A stretch of 61,472 nucleotides of DNA from positions 1 to 61,472 of the forward strand of contig NZ_JACTVA010000031.1 of NCBI RefSeq assembly GCF_014490485.1, read 5' to 3'. Shown in pieces: positions 1 to 8,565 of this stretch. The notes beneath the pieces were generated by a model. It worked only from the letters and a program-made list of their open reading frames with translations. It was not told where the DNA came from and did no database searches. The position numbers and the translations under genes were made by a program. Every line of letters starts with the position of its first letter. Positions within the stretch are counted from its first letter, which is position 1. This DNA comes from Teichococcus aerophilus. GTDB taxonomy: Bacteria > Pseudomonadota > Alphaproteobacteria > Acetobacterales > Acetobacteraceae.

Positions 1-145
1 GGGGGACGGATTCGAAGGTGGGGGGCGGCGCGGGCTCGGTGGGCCAGAGCAGGGTGGCGGCCACGCCGGCATGCAGCAGCACGGCCAGCACCGCGGCCGC
101 CGGGCGCAGCCAGGCCTCCGGCCCGCGCGGCGCCGGCGGCGTCAC
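1..145 (-). CDS. TonB-family protein, N-terminal part (cut by window edge)
   Basis: Only the first ~48 codons are in the window. Reading leftward from a GTG at 143-145, the product has a short Pro/Arg-rich cytoplasmic start (VTPPAPRGPEAWLRP), one hydrophobic helix (about residues 16-35, AAAVLAVLLHAGVAATLLW) and then a proline-rich stretch (PTEPAPPP). This is the layout of TonB/energy-transducer proteins: one inner-membrane anchor followed by a periplasm-spanning Pro-rich arm. The GTG overlaps the TGA of the upstream metal transporter (GTGA), so the two are probably translationally coupled. The C-terminal TonB domain lies outside the window, so another Pro-rich single-pass membrane protein is possible. 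Confidence 0.55.
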   Translation of the reverse strand, partial: MTPPAPRGPEAWLRPAAAVLAVLLHAGVAATLLWPTEPAPPPTFESVP

Positions 146-1032
146 AGCACCAGCACGCCCTGGTGCTTGGCCTTCACCTCGGGCTCCACATGGATGGTGA
201 TGATGGCGCTGCCGAGTTCGGCCTTCAGCGCGGCCTCGATCCGGTCGCAGATCTCGTGCGCCTCGCTCACCGTCATGCCGCCGGGCACGACCAGGTGGAA
301 CTCGACGAAGGTGGTGCGGCCGGAATGGCGGGTGCGGAGGTCGTGCATCTCCAGCGCGCCCTCCCCTTCCTGCGACATCAGACTGCGGATGCGGGCGAGG
401 AGGGAGGGTTCCACCGCCTCGTCCATCAGTCCGCCGACGCTTTCGCGCAGCAGCTGCCAGCCGGAGAACAGGATGTTCACCGCGGTCAGCGCCGCCAGCA
501 GCGGGTCGAACCACAGCAGGCCGGTGAGGGCGACGATGGAGACGCCGGCGACGACGCCGATGGAGGTGACGACATCGGCCATCAGGTGGCGGGAATCGGC
601 CAGCAGGGCCGGGGAGCGCAGGCGTCGGCCTTCCCGCCGCAGCATCACCGCCCAGGCGGCGTTGACGGTGGTGGCGCCGACGGAGATGGCGAGGCCGACC
701 CAGGGCAGGTCCGGCACGTGGGGGTTGGCGAAGGCGCCCCAGGCCTCGCTGAGGATCAGCAGCGCGGCGACGATGATCAGCGCGCCTTCCAGCACCGCCG
801 AGAAATACTCGGCCTTGGCGTGGCCGTAGGGGTGGTTGGCATCCGGCGGCGCGGCGGAGAGCGAGATGGCCACCAGCGCGGCCAGGGCGGCGGCGACGTT
901 GACCACGGATTCCAGCGCATCGGCCATCAGGGCGACGCTGCCGGTGAGCCACCAGGCAGCCGCCTTCAGGCCCAGCACCGTCACCGCGATGCCGACGCTG
1001 CCCGCTGCCAATCGTGTCGCCCGGTCCGTCAC
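142..1032 (-). CDS. Cation diffusion facilitator (CDF) family metal transporter
   Basis: A 296-aa inner-membrane protein of the CDF/FieF type, which exports divalent metals (Zn, Fe, Co, Cd or Mn) in exchange for protons. Typical signatures are ALMADALESVVN in TM2 (with the metal-site Asp), HPYGHAKAEYFSA after TM2/TM3, and ADSRHLMADVVTSIGV in TM5 with the second Asp/His pair. Six hydrophobic segments are followed by a cytoplasmic ferredoxin-like domain (about 210-290, with HDLRTRHSGRTTFVEFHL and HVEPE). The length is normal for the family. The stop codon overlaps the start of the TonB-like gene downstream. The metal transported cannot be read with certainty. Confidence 0.93.
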   Translation of the reverse strand: MTDRATRLAAGSVGIAVTVLGLKAAAWWLTGSVALMADALESVVNVAAALAALVAISLSAAPPDANHPYGHAKAEYFSAVLEGALIIVAALLILSEAWGAFANPHVPDLPWVGLAISVGATTVNAAWAVMLRREGRRLRSPALLADSRHLMADVVTSIGVVAGVSIVALTGLLWFDPLLAALTAVNILFSGWQLLRESVGGLMDEAVEPSLLARIRSLMSQEGEGALEMHDLRTRHSGRTTFVEFHLVVPGGMTVSEAHEICDRIEAALKAELGSAIITIHVEPEVKAKHQGVLVL

Positions 1033-1140
1033 CCAGAAGCTGCCCTGTGTTGTGCCGGGGCCTTCCTAGAGCGTGATCCACGCCGATAGAAGCGGGGATC
1101 GCGCTGCCCTGCCCCGTTTGAGGGTGACGGGGTTGGGGTG

Positions 1141-1372
1141 AAGGCCGGGGAAAGAATTCCCCGGACCCCTTCTTTTTTCTGTGAGTTGGGTGGCTGGTGG
1201 AGCGGGTGGTCTCTTGGGGGCGCGCCGGGGGCCTGCGACTGACGCCCCAGCCCGTGCGGCCAATTTGATTCAAACAGGCTTCGCCATCTGGCGCATGCCT
1301 CCGGCCCCGAGCCCGATCTTGAACAGAACAAAAAGAAGATGGGGGCCTGGGGGAATTCCTTCCCCCAGCCTT
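1141..1372. repeat. Family A inverted-terminator repeat, copy A1
   Basis: Left end AAGGCCGGGGAAAGAATTCC... then CCTTCTTTTTTCTG; the right end is its inverted copy, with arms CTGGGGGAA/TTCCCCCAG preceded by AAAAAGAAG. The ends form hairpins with T-tracts pointing inward. The core GACTGACGCCCCAGCCCG near 1238 is a diverged form of the family core. The right-end terminator begins 14 nt after the metH stop codon and probably ends that transcript. Apart from this element I see nothing else in the 354-bp gap between the CDF gene and metH. Confidence 0.85.
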
Positions 1373-1386
1373 CCCCTCCCCCCGCC

Positions 1387-4300
1387 TCAGACCGAGAAGT
1401 ACTTGGCGCGCGGGTGGTGCAGGACGATGGCGCTGGTGGATTGTTCCGGGTGCAGCTGCCATTCGTCGCTGATGGAGACGCCGATGCGGTCCGAGTTCAG
1501 CAGCTTCAGCAGCGGTTCCTGGTCTTCCAGCCGCGGGCAGGCGGGGTAGCCGAAGGAGTAGCGGCCGCCGCGGTAGCTCTGGGCCAGCATCTTCTCCATG
1601 TCCCGGTCGTCGTCGCCGGCGTAGCCCAGCTCGGCGCGGATGCGCTTGTGGACGTATTCGGCCATGGCTTCGGCCATCTCGACCGAGAGGCCGTGCAGGT
1701 AGAGGTAGTCCTGGTAGCGGTTGGCTTCGAACCACTCGCGCGCCAGGTCGCTGGCCTTCTGGCCGACGGTGACAACCTGCAGGCCGATGACGTCGCGCTT
1801 CTCCGGCCCGTCATCGATGTCGCGGATGAAGTCGGCGATGCAGTCGCCGTCTTCCTTGGGCTGGCGCGGCAGGGTGAAGCGGCAGGCTTCGGTGATGCCG
1901 TCTTCCTCGAACAGGATGACGTCGTTGCCCTGGCCGGCGCATTTCCAGTAGCCGTAGATGGCCTGCGGGCTGAGGATCTTTTGCTCCTCCGACAGCGTCA
2001 GCATGCGGCGGAGGACGGGGCGGAGTTCCTGCTTGGCCCAGCCGATGAAGTCTTCCAGGCTGCGGCCTTGTTTCCGGAAGCCCCACTGGAACTGGTAGAG
2101 CGAGCGCTCGTTGACGAAGGGCACCACGGCCTTCGGGTCGCTGTGCAGGACGCGGCTGCCCCAGAAGGGCGGGGTCGGCACGGGCTCGTCGGCGGTCAGG
2201 CGGCGGCGGCGTTCCTGCGCGTAGTTCAGGTCCACGGGCGCGAAGCCGCGCGGGTCGGCGGTGCCGAGGACGCGGGTGGTGTTGCGGGACTTGCCGGCGC
2301 GCTTCTGCTGCAGCGTGCCGAGATAGCCGTCGAAATCGCTGCCCATGACGCGGTCCATCAGGTGCAGGCCGTCGAAGGCATCGCGCGCATAGGCGACGCG
2401 GCCGGAGGCGTATGCGTTGACGCAATCGTCCTCGACGAAGTTACGGGTCAGCGCGGCGCCGCCGAGCAGGACCGGGACCTCCAGCCCCTGGCGGGACATT
2501 TCCTCGAGGTTTTCCTTCATCACCACGGTGGATTTCACCAGCAGGCCGGACATGCCGATGGCGTGCGCCTTGTGCTCGCGCACCGCGACCATCATGTCGG
2601 CCAGCGGCACCTTGATGCCGAGGTTGATGACCTTGTAGCCGTTGTTGGTGAGGATGATGTCGACGAGGTTCTTGCCGATGTCGTGCACGTCCCCGCGCAC
2701 GGTGGCGAGGACGATGGTGCCCTTCTCCTGCCCCTCGATCTTCTCCATGTGCGGTTCGAGATAGGCGACGGCGGCCTTCATCGTCTCGGCGGACTGGAGC
2801 ACGAAGGGGAGCTGCATCTTGCCGGCGCCGAACAGCTCGCCCACGACCTTCATGCCTTCGAGCAGGATGCCATTGATGATGTCCAGCGGCTTGATGCCCT
2901 TGGCCATGGCGTCGGCCAGCTCGTCGTCCAGGCCCTTGCGGTCACCGTCGACGATGCGGTCCTTCAGGCGGCCCTCGACCGTCTCGGCCTTCACCTTCTT
3001 GGCGGAATCGGCGGCTTTGCGGCCGGCGAACATTTCCAGCAGCTTCTGCAGCGGGTCGTAGCCCTCGCTGCGGCGGTCGAAAATCAGGTCTTCGGCGACC
3101 TTCACTTCCTCGGCCGGGATGGAGTGCAGCGGCTTGATTTTGGAGACGTGGACGATGGCGCCGGTCATGCCTGCCTTCACCGCGTGGTCCAGGAACACGC
3201 TGTTCAGCACGTGGCGGGAGGCCGGGTTGAGGCCGAAGGAGATGTTGGACAGGCCGAGGATGATCTGGATGTCCGGGAACTTGTCCCGGATCATGCGGAT
3301 GCCTTCCAGCGTCCACTGGCCGAGCTTGCGGTCGTCCTCGTTGCCCGTGGCGATGGTGAAGGTCAGCGGGTCGATCATCAAATCGCTCTGCGGCAAGCCG
3401 TGCTTGTTGCAGGCGAAATCGACCAGCCGCTCGGCGATGCGGAGCTTGTCCTCCGGCGTCTTCGCCATGCCGACCTCGTCGATGGTCAGGGCGATGACGG
3501 CGGTGCCGAACTTCTTGGCGAGCTTCATGCGTTCGGTCGCATGGCCCTCGCCGTCCTCGAAGTTGATCGAGTTGATGATGGGCTTGCCGCCATGCAGCTT
3601 CAGGGCGGATTCGAGGACGGGGGTCTCGGTGCTGTCGATCACCAGGGGCGCGTTGACGCTGCCGGTGAAGCGGCGGACGACCTCGTTCATCTCCAGCGTC
3701 TCGTCGCGGCCGACGAAGGCGGTGCAGATGTCGAGCGAGTTGGAGCCCTCCCCCACCTGCTCGCGGCCGATGGAGACGCAGGCATCCCAGTCATGCTCGG
3801 CCTGGCGTTCGCGCCACAGCTTGGAGCCGTTGGCGTTGCAGCGCTCGCCGATGGAGAAGTAGCTGTTCTCCTGCCGCAGGGAGACCTGGCCATAGAGGCT
3901 GGCGACGGAAGGGACCCAGTGGAACTGCCGCTGCGCCGGCGCCGGGCGGTACTTGTTGCCGGCGATCTTGCGCAGCATGGCATCCAGGCCCTGGATGTGC
4001 GGGATGGATGTGCCGCAGCAGCCGCCGATGAGGTTCAGCCCGTCTTCCTCGACGAAGCGCTGCATCCAGCTGGCCATTTCCTCGGCGCCGAGCGGGTAGT
4101 GGGTCTTGCCGTCCACCAGCTCCGGCAGGCCGGCATTGGGCTGGCAGGAGAGCAGGCCGGGCCAGTTCTTGGAGAGCCAGCGGACATGCTCGGCCATCTC
4201 CTGCGGGCCGGTGGCGCAGTTCAGGCCGATCAGCGGCACGTCCAGCGCGTGGATGGCGGTGGCGGCGGCGGCGATGTCGCTGCCCACCAGCAGCGTGCCG

Positions 4301-4887
4301 GTGGTCTCCACCGTCACCTGCACGAAGATCGGGATATCGCTGTTGGCGCGCGCCTTGGCGATCTTGGCGGCGTTGACGGCCGCCTTGATGAACAGCGTGT
4401 CCTGGTTGGTCTCGGTCAGCAGCGCATCGGCGCCGCCGGCGATCAGCCCCTCGCACTGCAGGACGAGCGCGGCTTCCAGCGTGTCGTAGTCGATATGGCC
4501 GAGCGTCGGCAGCTTGGTGCCGGGGCCGATATCGCCGATGACCCAGCGGTCGCGGCCATCGGCGAAGCTCTCCGCCGCCTCGCGGGCCAGTTCGACGGAG
4601 AGCTTGTTGATTTCAAAAGCGCGGCTGCCCAGCTCGAACTCTTCCAGCGTGATGGGCGAGCCGCCGAAGGAGTTGGTCAGCACCATGTCCGACCCGGCTT
4701 CGTAGTAGCCGCGGTGGATTTCCCGCACGAGCTCGGGGCGGGAGAGGTTGAGGACCTCGGTGCAGTTCTCCTTACCCCAGAAATCCTTCTCGATTTCCAG
4801 GGTCAGCGCCTGAACGCGGCTGCCCATGCCGCCATCGCACAGCAGAACGCGGTCGCGCAGGGCATCGAGCAGGTGGGGACGGGCCAT
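1387..4887 (-). CDS. metH: Cobalamin-dependent methionine synthase
   Basis: MetH moves the methyl group of 5-methyltetrahydrofolate to homocysteine through methylcobalamin, in the cytoplasm. The 1166-aa protein has all four modules. The homocysteine domain (about 1-310) has zinc ligands Cys224, Cys290 and Cys291 (GGCCGTS). The pterin domain starts near 345 (FSIGERCNANGSK). The cap/cobalamin domain (about 640-880) carries the DxHxxG motif in RGDVHDIGKN with His735 as lower cobalt ligand. The C-terminal reactivation domain (about 900-1166) has RGGRYSFGYPACP. The start is 16 nt downstream of the ArsR-methyltransferase gene, so the two form an operon. No cobalamin or SAM riboswitch is visible upstream; control probably comes from the operator in front of the regulator gene. 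Confidence 0.97.
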   Translation of the reverse strand: MARPHLLDALRDRVLLCDGGMGSRVQALTLEIEKDFWGKENCTEVLNLSRPELVREIHRGYYEAGSDMVLTNSFGGSPITLEEFELGSRAFEINKLSVELAREAAESFADGRDRWVIGDIGPGTKLPTLGHIDYDTLEAALVLQCEGLIAGGADALLTETNQDTLFIKAAVNAAKIAKARANSDIPIFVQVTVETTGTLLVGSDIAAAATAIHALDVPLIGLNCATGPQEMAEHVRWLSKNWPGLLSCQPNAGLPELVDGKTHYPLGAEEMASWMQRFVEEDGLNLIGGCCGTSIPHIQGLDAMLRKIAGNKYRPAPAQRQFHWVPSVASLYGQVSLRQENSYFSIGERCNANGSKLWRERQAEHDWDACVSIGREQVGEGSNSLDICTAFVGRDETLEMNEVVRRFTGSVNAPLVIDSTETPVLESALKLHGGKPIINSINFEDGEGHATERMKLAKKFGTAVIALTIDEVGMAKTPEDKLRIAERLVDFACNKHGLPQSDLMIDPLTFTIATGNEDDRKLGQWTLEGIRMIRDKFPDIQIILGLSNISFGLNPASRHVLNSVFLDHAVKAGMTGAIVHVSKIKPLHSIPAEEVKVAEDLIFDRRSEGYDPLQKLLEMFAGRKAADSAKKVKAETVEGRLKDRIVDGDRKGLDDELADAMAKGIKPLDIINGILLEGMKVVGELFGAGKMQLPFVLQSAETMKAAVAYLEPHMEKIEGQEKGTIVLATVRGDVHDIGKNLVDIILTNNGYKVINLGIKVPLADMMVAVREHKAHAIGMSGLLVKSTVVMKENLEEMSRQGLEVPVLLGGAALTRNFVEDDCVNAYASGRVAYARDAFDGLHLMDRVMGSDFDGYLGTLQQKRAGKSRNTTRVLGTADPRGFAPVDLNYAQERRRRLTADEPVPTPPFWGSRVLHSDPKAVVPFVNERSLYQFQWGFRKQGRSLEDFIGWAKQELRPVLRRMLTLSEEQKILSPQAIYGYWKCAGQGNDVILFEEDGITEACRFTLPRQPKEDGDCIADFIRDIDDGPEKRDVIGLQVVTVGQKASDLAREWFEANRYQDYLYLHGLSVEMAEAMAEYVHKRIRAELGYAGDDDRDMEKMLAQSYRGGRYSFGYPACPRLEDQEPLLKLLNSDRIGVSISDEWQLHPEQSTSAIVLHHPRAKYFSV

Positions 4888-4903
4888 GCGGCAGGGCCTT
4901 CCT

Positions 4904-5857
4904 TCAGAAATTCAGGGAGTGTTCGGGGAGGGCGGCAACCGGCGTGACCAGCCGGCGGGCCGGCCAGAGCCGCACGGCCAGCGGCCCCGCGATCTCCACC
5001 GGCGGCAGCGGCGCGCAGCCGGCGGCACCGAGCCAGCCGGCGAGCGCCGCGTCGTCGAAGCCCGGCCAGCGATGCGCCAGGCCGGTCAGCAATTCGCCGC
5101 GCTCATGCGGGGCGAGGTCGATGACCACCAGCAGGCCCTCGGGCTTCAGCACGCGGGCGGCTTCCGCCAGCGCGGCCTGGGGGTCCTCGGCGTAGTGCAG
5201 CACCATCTGCAGGGTGGCGAGGTCGAAGGCGCCATCCGGCAGCGGCAGGCGGTACATGTCGGCCAGGCGGACGCTGGCATTGGCCATGCCGCGCTCGGCC
5301 AGGCGGGCGCGGGCCAGGGCCAGCATCTCCCGGCTGGCATCGAGGCCCAGCGCGGCCTCGGCCCGGGGGGCCAGCACGTCCAGCAGCTTGCCGGTGCCGG
5401 TGCCGATATCGACGGCGCGGCCGAGGCGCTTCGGCAGGAATTTCACCAACGCGGCCTCGATGGCGGGGGCCGGCAGGCCGAGGGCGCGCATCTCGTCCCA
5501 ATCGGCGCCGTCCCGGCGGAAGCTCTCGCTGGCGACGCGGGCGCGTTCGGCGGCGATGCGGGCGCTGGCGCGGCGGTCGGCGGCGATGGTGGCATCGTCC
5601 TCCGGCAGGCGGGCCAGGATCTGCCGCGTCATCTCCGCATCATGGGCCAGCTGGAAGTAGACGTTGGCGCCTTCCGGCAGTCGTTCCAGCAGCCCGGCTT
5701 CCACCAGCAGCTTCAGGTGGCGGGACAAGCGCGGCTGGGACTGGCCGAGGATGGCGCAGAGCTCGCTCACGCAGAAGGCGCCCCGCCCGCACAAAGCGAG
5801 CAGGCGCAGGCGGGTGGGCTCGGCCGCGGCGCGCAATTGGTTGAGCAGGGGCTCCAT
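4904..5857 (-). CDS. ArsR-family regulator fused to a SAM-dependent methyltransferase
   Basis: A 317-aa two-domain protein. Residues ~1-95 are an ArsR winged helix (AAEPTRLRLLALC, then recognition helix region SQPRLSRHLKLLVEAGLL). Residues ~140-260 are a class I methyltransferase with motif I VDIGTGTGKLL and later ADMYRLPLPDGAFDLA and VLKPEGLLVVID. The ArsR N-terminal part lacks an obvious metal-binding cysteine set, fitting regulators that sense SAH/SAM rather than metals (the SahR-like group is known to control methionine-cycle genes). It precedes metH by 16 nt. A perfect palindrome at 5870-5891 sits 13 nt before its ATG, which suggests autorepression and control of metH. The methyltransferase substrate is unknown. 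Confidence 0.85.
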   Translation of the reverse strand: MEPLLNQLRAAAEPTRLRLLALCGRGAFCVSELCAILGQSQPRLSRHLKLLVEAGLLERLPEGANVYFQLAHDAEMTRQILARLPEDDATIAADRRASARIAAERARVASESFRRDGADWDEMRALGLPAPAIEAALVKFLPKRLGRAVDIGTGTGKLLDVLAPRAEAALGLDASREMLALARARLAERGMANASVRLADMYRLPLPDGAFDLATLQMVLHYAEDPQAALAEAARVLKPEGLLVVIDLAPHERGELLTGLAHRWPGFDDAALAGWLGAAGCAPLPPVEIAGPLAVRLWPARRLVTPVAALPEHSLNF

Positions 5858-5869
5858 GGGCTTGCGGAT

Positions 5870-5891
5870 GACATAAAGAGTTCTTTATGTC
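5870..5891. promoter_or_regulatory. Perfect 10-bp inverted repeat, probable ArsR-type operator
   Basis: GACATAAAGA, two bases, then TCTTTATGTC. It is AT-rich in an otherwise very GC-rich region and lies between the divergent ArsR-methyltransferase and CxCC genes. Length and symmetry fit a dimeric winged-helix repressor. Its position would block both start regions. Binding by the adjacent regulator is inferred. Confidence 0.75.
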
Positions 5892-5898
5892 TAGCATC

Positions 5899-6252
5899 AT
5901 GACGTGGTCCCTGGATGCCCGCACCCCTGTCCGCCTGCTGGACGACGCCGCCGAAGCCCCGCCGGGCGCGGTGGTGCTGGCCGAGGATGGCGCCCCCCTG
6001 CCCGCCGGACATGCCAGGGTGGAACGCTACGCGACGCCCGTGGCGACGGCGCACCCGATCGGCTGCGCCTGTTGCCAGCCGCGCAACCCGGTGGCCATCG
6101 CGCTCGACCGGCTGTTCCTGGCGCGGATGCGCGGCGACGCGCCGTGGTTCAAGGAAGTGGTGGCGCTGACCCGGAGCGAGGCCGGGCGCGCCGCGATCGG
6201 CGTGGCGCTGGAAGAGGACAGCGTGACGGTGGCGCGGTTTCGGGTGGGGTGA
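5899..6252 (+). CDS. Small conserved-looking protein with a CxCC motif
   Basis: A 117-aa soluble protein I cannot assign to a family. Its most notable feature is HPIGCACCQPRNPVAIAL in the middle: a C-x-C-C motif like the metal site of CobW/COG0523 metallochaperone GTPases (GCxCC), but without any P-loop or G-domain. The C-terminal half is helical (LDRLFLARMRGDAPWFKEVVALT). I prefer the ATG at 5899 because an in-frame ATG at 5887 lies inside the operator palindrome. Divergent from the metH regulator and sharing the operator, it may belong to the same regulon. Zn or other metal binding is only a guess. Confidence 0.7.
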   Translation: MTWSLDARTPVRLLDDAAEAPPGAVVLAEDGAPLPAGHARVERYATPVATAHPIGCACCQPRNPVAIALDRLFLARMRGDAPWFKEVVALTRSEAGRAAIGVALEEDSVTVARFRVG

Positions 6253-6274
6253 CGGGGGGGGGCGGGAGAGAAGG

Positions 6275-6522
6275 AAGGCTGGGGAAAGAATTCCCCAGGC
6301 CCCATCTTTTTTTCTGCGAGTCTGGCGTGACGCTTCAGGGCTGAAAGTGGACGCTTCTGATGATTTTAATAATGGCCACGCGGGCTGAACCGTCAGTCGC
6401 CGGAGGTCCTAGACCTCCGGCGCGAACCGGCCGGGTCTCAGATCAGACCAACCGTTCCACAAGCCCCCCGAAAACTCGAAAAAAGAAGATGGGGATCCGG
6501 GGGAATTCTTTCCCCCGGCCTT
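6275..6522. repeat. Family A inverted-terminator repeat, copy A2 (core inverted)
   Basis: The left end has arms CTGGGGAA/TTCCCCAG and a T7 tract; the right end has CCGGGGGAA/TTCCCCCGG. The conserved core is present in the opposite direction to most copies (GGGCTGAACCGTCAGTCGCC, palindrome at ~6396-6421). It lies between convergent genes: 22 nt after the CxCC gene stop and 8 nt after the stop of the minus-strand membrane gene, so both borders can act as terminators. Confidence 0.88.
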
Positions 6523-6530
6523 CCTCGCCT

Positions 6531-6959
6531 TCAGGCACCGAAGCCGCTACCCGGCATGCCACGCACGAAGGCGCGCCAGTCGTGCTTGCGGGCGGCGGCG
6601 CGTTCGGTACCGTCCGGCAGCTTGGCGTAGAGGGTCAGGGCATCCTTGGCCCAGAGCGCGTCGAAGTTCAGCTCGCTCTCCAGCGCCAGGGCGGCGCTGC
6701 GTTCGAAGACGCCGGCCTTGATGCGGGGCTGCACCTTGATCATCCAGGCGATGGTGCCTGCCATCAGGATGGCCGCGCCGACATAGAAATGGATCAGCCA
6801 GATGCCCAGCAGGCTGGCGATCAGCAGGCCGGTCAGCGGCAGCACGTTCTCCATCTGCCGGTAGACCGGGGAGCCGGGGCTGTTCATCTTGCGGATGTGC
6901 ACGCCGAGCTGCACCTCCCCCCGGTCGATCATGCCACGCAGCGCTTCCAGCTCCGTCAT
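6531..6959 (-). CDS. Small membrane protein of unknown function
   Basis: A 142-aa protein with a charged N-terminus (MTELEALRGMIDRGEVQLGVHIRK), two close hydrophobic segments (about 38-75, LLIASLLGIWLIHFYVG and AAILMAGTIAWMIKV) and a soluble C-terminal half. Its ATG overlaps the TGA of yejF (ATGA), so it is the last cistron of that transcript. I recognise no family. A role linked to the peptide transporter is suggested only by position. Confidence 0.75.
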   Translation of the reverse strand: MTELEALRGMIDRGEVQLGVHIRKMNSPGSPVYRQMENVLPLTGLLIASLLGIWLIHFYVGAAILMAGTIAWMIKVQPRIKAGVFERSAALALESELNFDALWAKDALTLYAKLPDGTERAAARKHDWRAFVRGMPGSGFGA

Positions 6960-8536
6960 GCGTCGAACGCCGCGCGCATCAGCGCCTGGGTATAAGCCTC
7001 GCGCGGGGCGCGCAGCACCGTTTCGGCATCGCCACTTTCAACCACTTTTCCACCCTTCAGCACCATGATCCGGTGCGCCATGGCGCGCACCACCCGCAGG
7101 TCATGGCTGATGAACAGATAGGCCAGCCGGTGCCGCGCCTGCAAACCGCGCAGCAGCTCCACCACCTGGGCCTGGACCGAGACATCCAGCGCGCTGGTCG
7201 GCTCATCCAGCACCAGCAGGCGGGGGTTCAGCACCAGGGCGCGGGCGATGGCGACGCGCTGGCGCTGGCCGCCGCTGAATTCGTGCGGGTAGCGCTCGGC
7301 CGTCGCGGGGTCGAGGCCTACTTCCTCCAGCGCCGCGCGCACCTTGGCGTCGCGCTGCGCCCGGGTCAGTTCCGCCGCATGGACGGCGAGGCCCTCCCCC
7401 ACGATCTCCGCCACACTCATGCGCGGGGAGAGCGAGCCGTAGGGGTCCTGGAACACCACCTGCATGCGGGAGCGCAGCGGGCGCAGGGCGGTGCGGGAGA
7501 GGCCCTGGATCGGCTGCCCTTCGAAGCGCACGAGGCCTTCGCAGCGTTCGAGTTGCAGCAGGGAGAGGCCGAGGGTGGTCTTGCCGGAGCCGCTCTCCCC
7601 CACCAGGCCCAGCGTCTCGCCTTCCCGCAGATCCAGGGAGACGCCATCGACGGCGCGGACCTCGCCCACCTGGCGGCGGAACAAGCCGCGGCGGATGGGG
7701 AAGTGGACTTTGATCTGCTCGGCTTCCAGCACCACCGGAGCGTCCGGTGGCACCGGCTCCGGCCGCCCGCGCGGCTCGGTCGCCAGCAGCATCTTCGTGT
7801 ATTCGTGCTGGGGGTTGCCCAGGATTTCCGCAGCCGGACCTTGTTCCACCACGGTGCCGTGGCGCATGACCACGACATGGTCGGCATGGCGGCGCACGAT
7901 CGACAGATCGTGGGTGATCAACAGCATCGCCATGTTCAACTGGCGCTTCAGCTGGTCCAGCAACTCCAGGATCTGCGCCTGGATGGTGACGTCCAGCGCC
8001 GTGGTCGGCTCATCGGCGATCAGCAGCTTCGGATCGTTGGCCAGGGCGGCGGCGATCATCACCCGCTGCCGCTGGCCACCGGAGAGCTGGTGCGGGAAGG
8101 CATCCAGCCGCTTTGCCGGGTCCGGCAGCCCGGCGCGTTCCAGCAGCGCGATCACCCGCGCGCGCAGGGCGGTGCCGCGCAGCTTCTGGTGCAGTTGCAC
8201 CGCCTCCCCCACCTGGCGCCCGATGCTGTGCAGGGGGTTGAGCGAGGTCATCGGCTCCTGGAACACCATGCCGGCGGTGCCGCCGCGCAGGCGCTGCAAT
8301 TCGGCCGGTGTGGCCTGCAGCACCTCCACCCCATCCAGGGTGATGCTGCCGGCCGGGTTGGCGCCGCCGGGGCCGAGCAGCCGCAGGCAGGACAGGGCGG
8401 TGACGGATTTGCCGGAGCCGGATTCCCCCACCAGCGCCACGGTCTGGCCGGGCTGCACGGCGAAGGAGACATCCCGCACCACGGACTGGCCACGGAAGGC
8501 GACGGTGAGGTTCTGGACGTCGAGGAGGGCACTCAT
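6956..8536 (-). CDS. yejF: Double-ATPase ABC transporter subunit, YejF type
   Basis: A 526-aa cytoplasmic ATPase that carries two complete ABC domains in one chain. Domain 1 has Walker A GESGSGKS at 37-44, signature LSGGQRQRV and Walker B LLIADEPTTALD. Domain 2 has Walker A GESGSGKT, signature FSGGQRQRV and Walker B LLVLDEPTSALD. This is the layout of YejF, which powers uptake of oligopeptides and, in enterobacteria, microcin C. The ATG at 8536 (MSALLDVQNLTVAFRG) starts directly at the first ABC domain. Unusually, a family A repeat of 264 bp separates it from yejE, so it may not be co-transcribed with yejABE. Confidence 0.93.
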   Translation of the reverse strand: MSALLDVQNLTVAFRGQSVVRDVSFAVQPGQTVALVGESGSGKSVTALSCLRLLGPGGANPAGSITLDGVEVLQATPAELQRLRGGTAGMVFQEPMTSLNPLHSIGRQVGEAVQLHQKLRGTALRARVIALLERAGLPDPAKRLDAFPHQLSGGQRQRVMIAAALANDPKLLIADEPTTALDVTIQAQILELLDQLKRQLNMAMLLITHDLSIVRRHADHVVVMRHGTVVEQGPAAEILGNPQHEYTKMLLATEPRGRPEPVPPDAPVVLEAEQIKVHFPIRRGLFRRQVGEVRAVDGVSLDLREGETLGLVGESGSGKTTLGLSLLQLERCEGLVRFEGQPIQGLSRTALRPLRSRMQVVFQDPYGSLSPRMSVAEIVGEGLAVHAAELTRAQRDAKVRAALEEVGLDPATAERYPHEFSGGQRQRVAIARALVLNPRLLVLDEPTSALDVSVQAQVVELLRGLQARHRLAYLFISHDLRVVRAMAHRIMVLKGGKVVESGDAETVLRAPREAYTQALMRAAFDA

Positions 8537-8565
8537 GGGATGGCGAGCCCTGGGGTAGGAAGGAG

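Noticed and set aside
1339-4947. A very long open frame on the plus strand opposite metH
   Set aside because: Product is low-complexity (Ala/Gly/Val/His/Asp-rich) with no domain; it is the reverse-strand shadow of metH caused by high GC content. The same applies to the long frames opposite yejF, yjbH (40634-42676), the molybdenum hydroxylase (46322-49057) and addA (57370-60864).
4888-5900. SAM or cobalamin riboswitch upstream of metH
   Set aside because: Only 16 nt separate metH from the upstream gene and the leader before that gene is too short; no B12-box or SAM-II/SAM-I pattern is visible. The palindrome fits a protein operator better.
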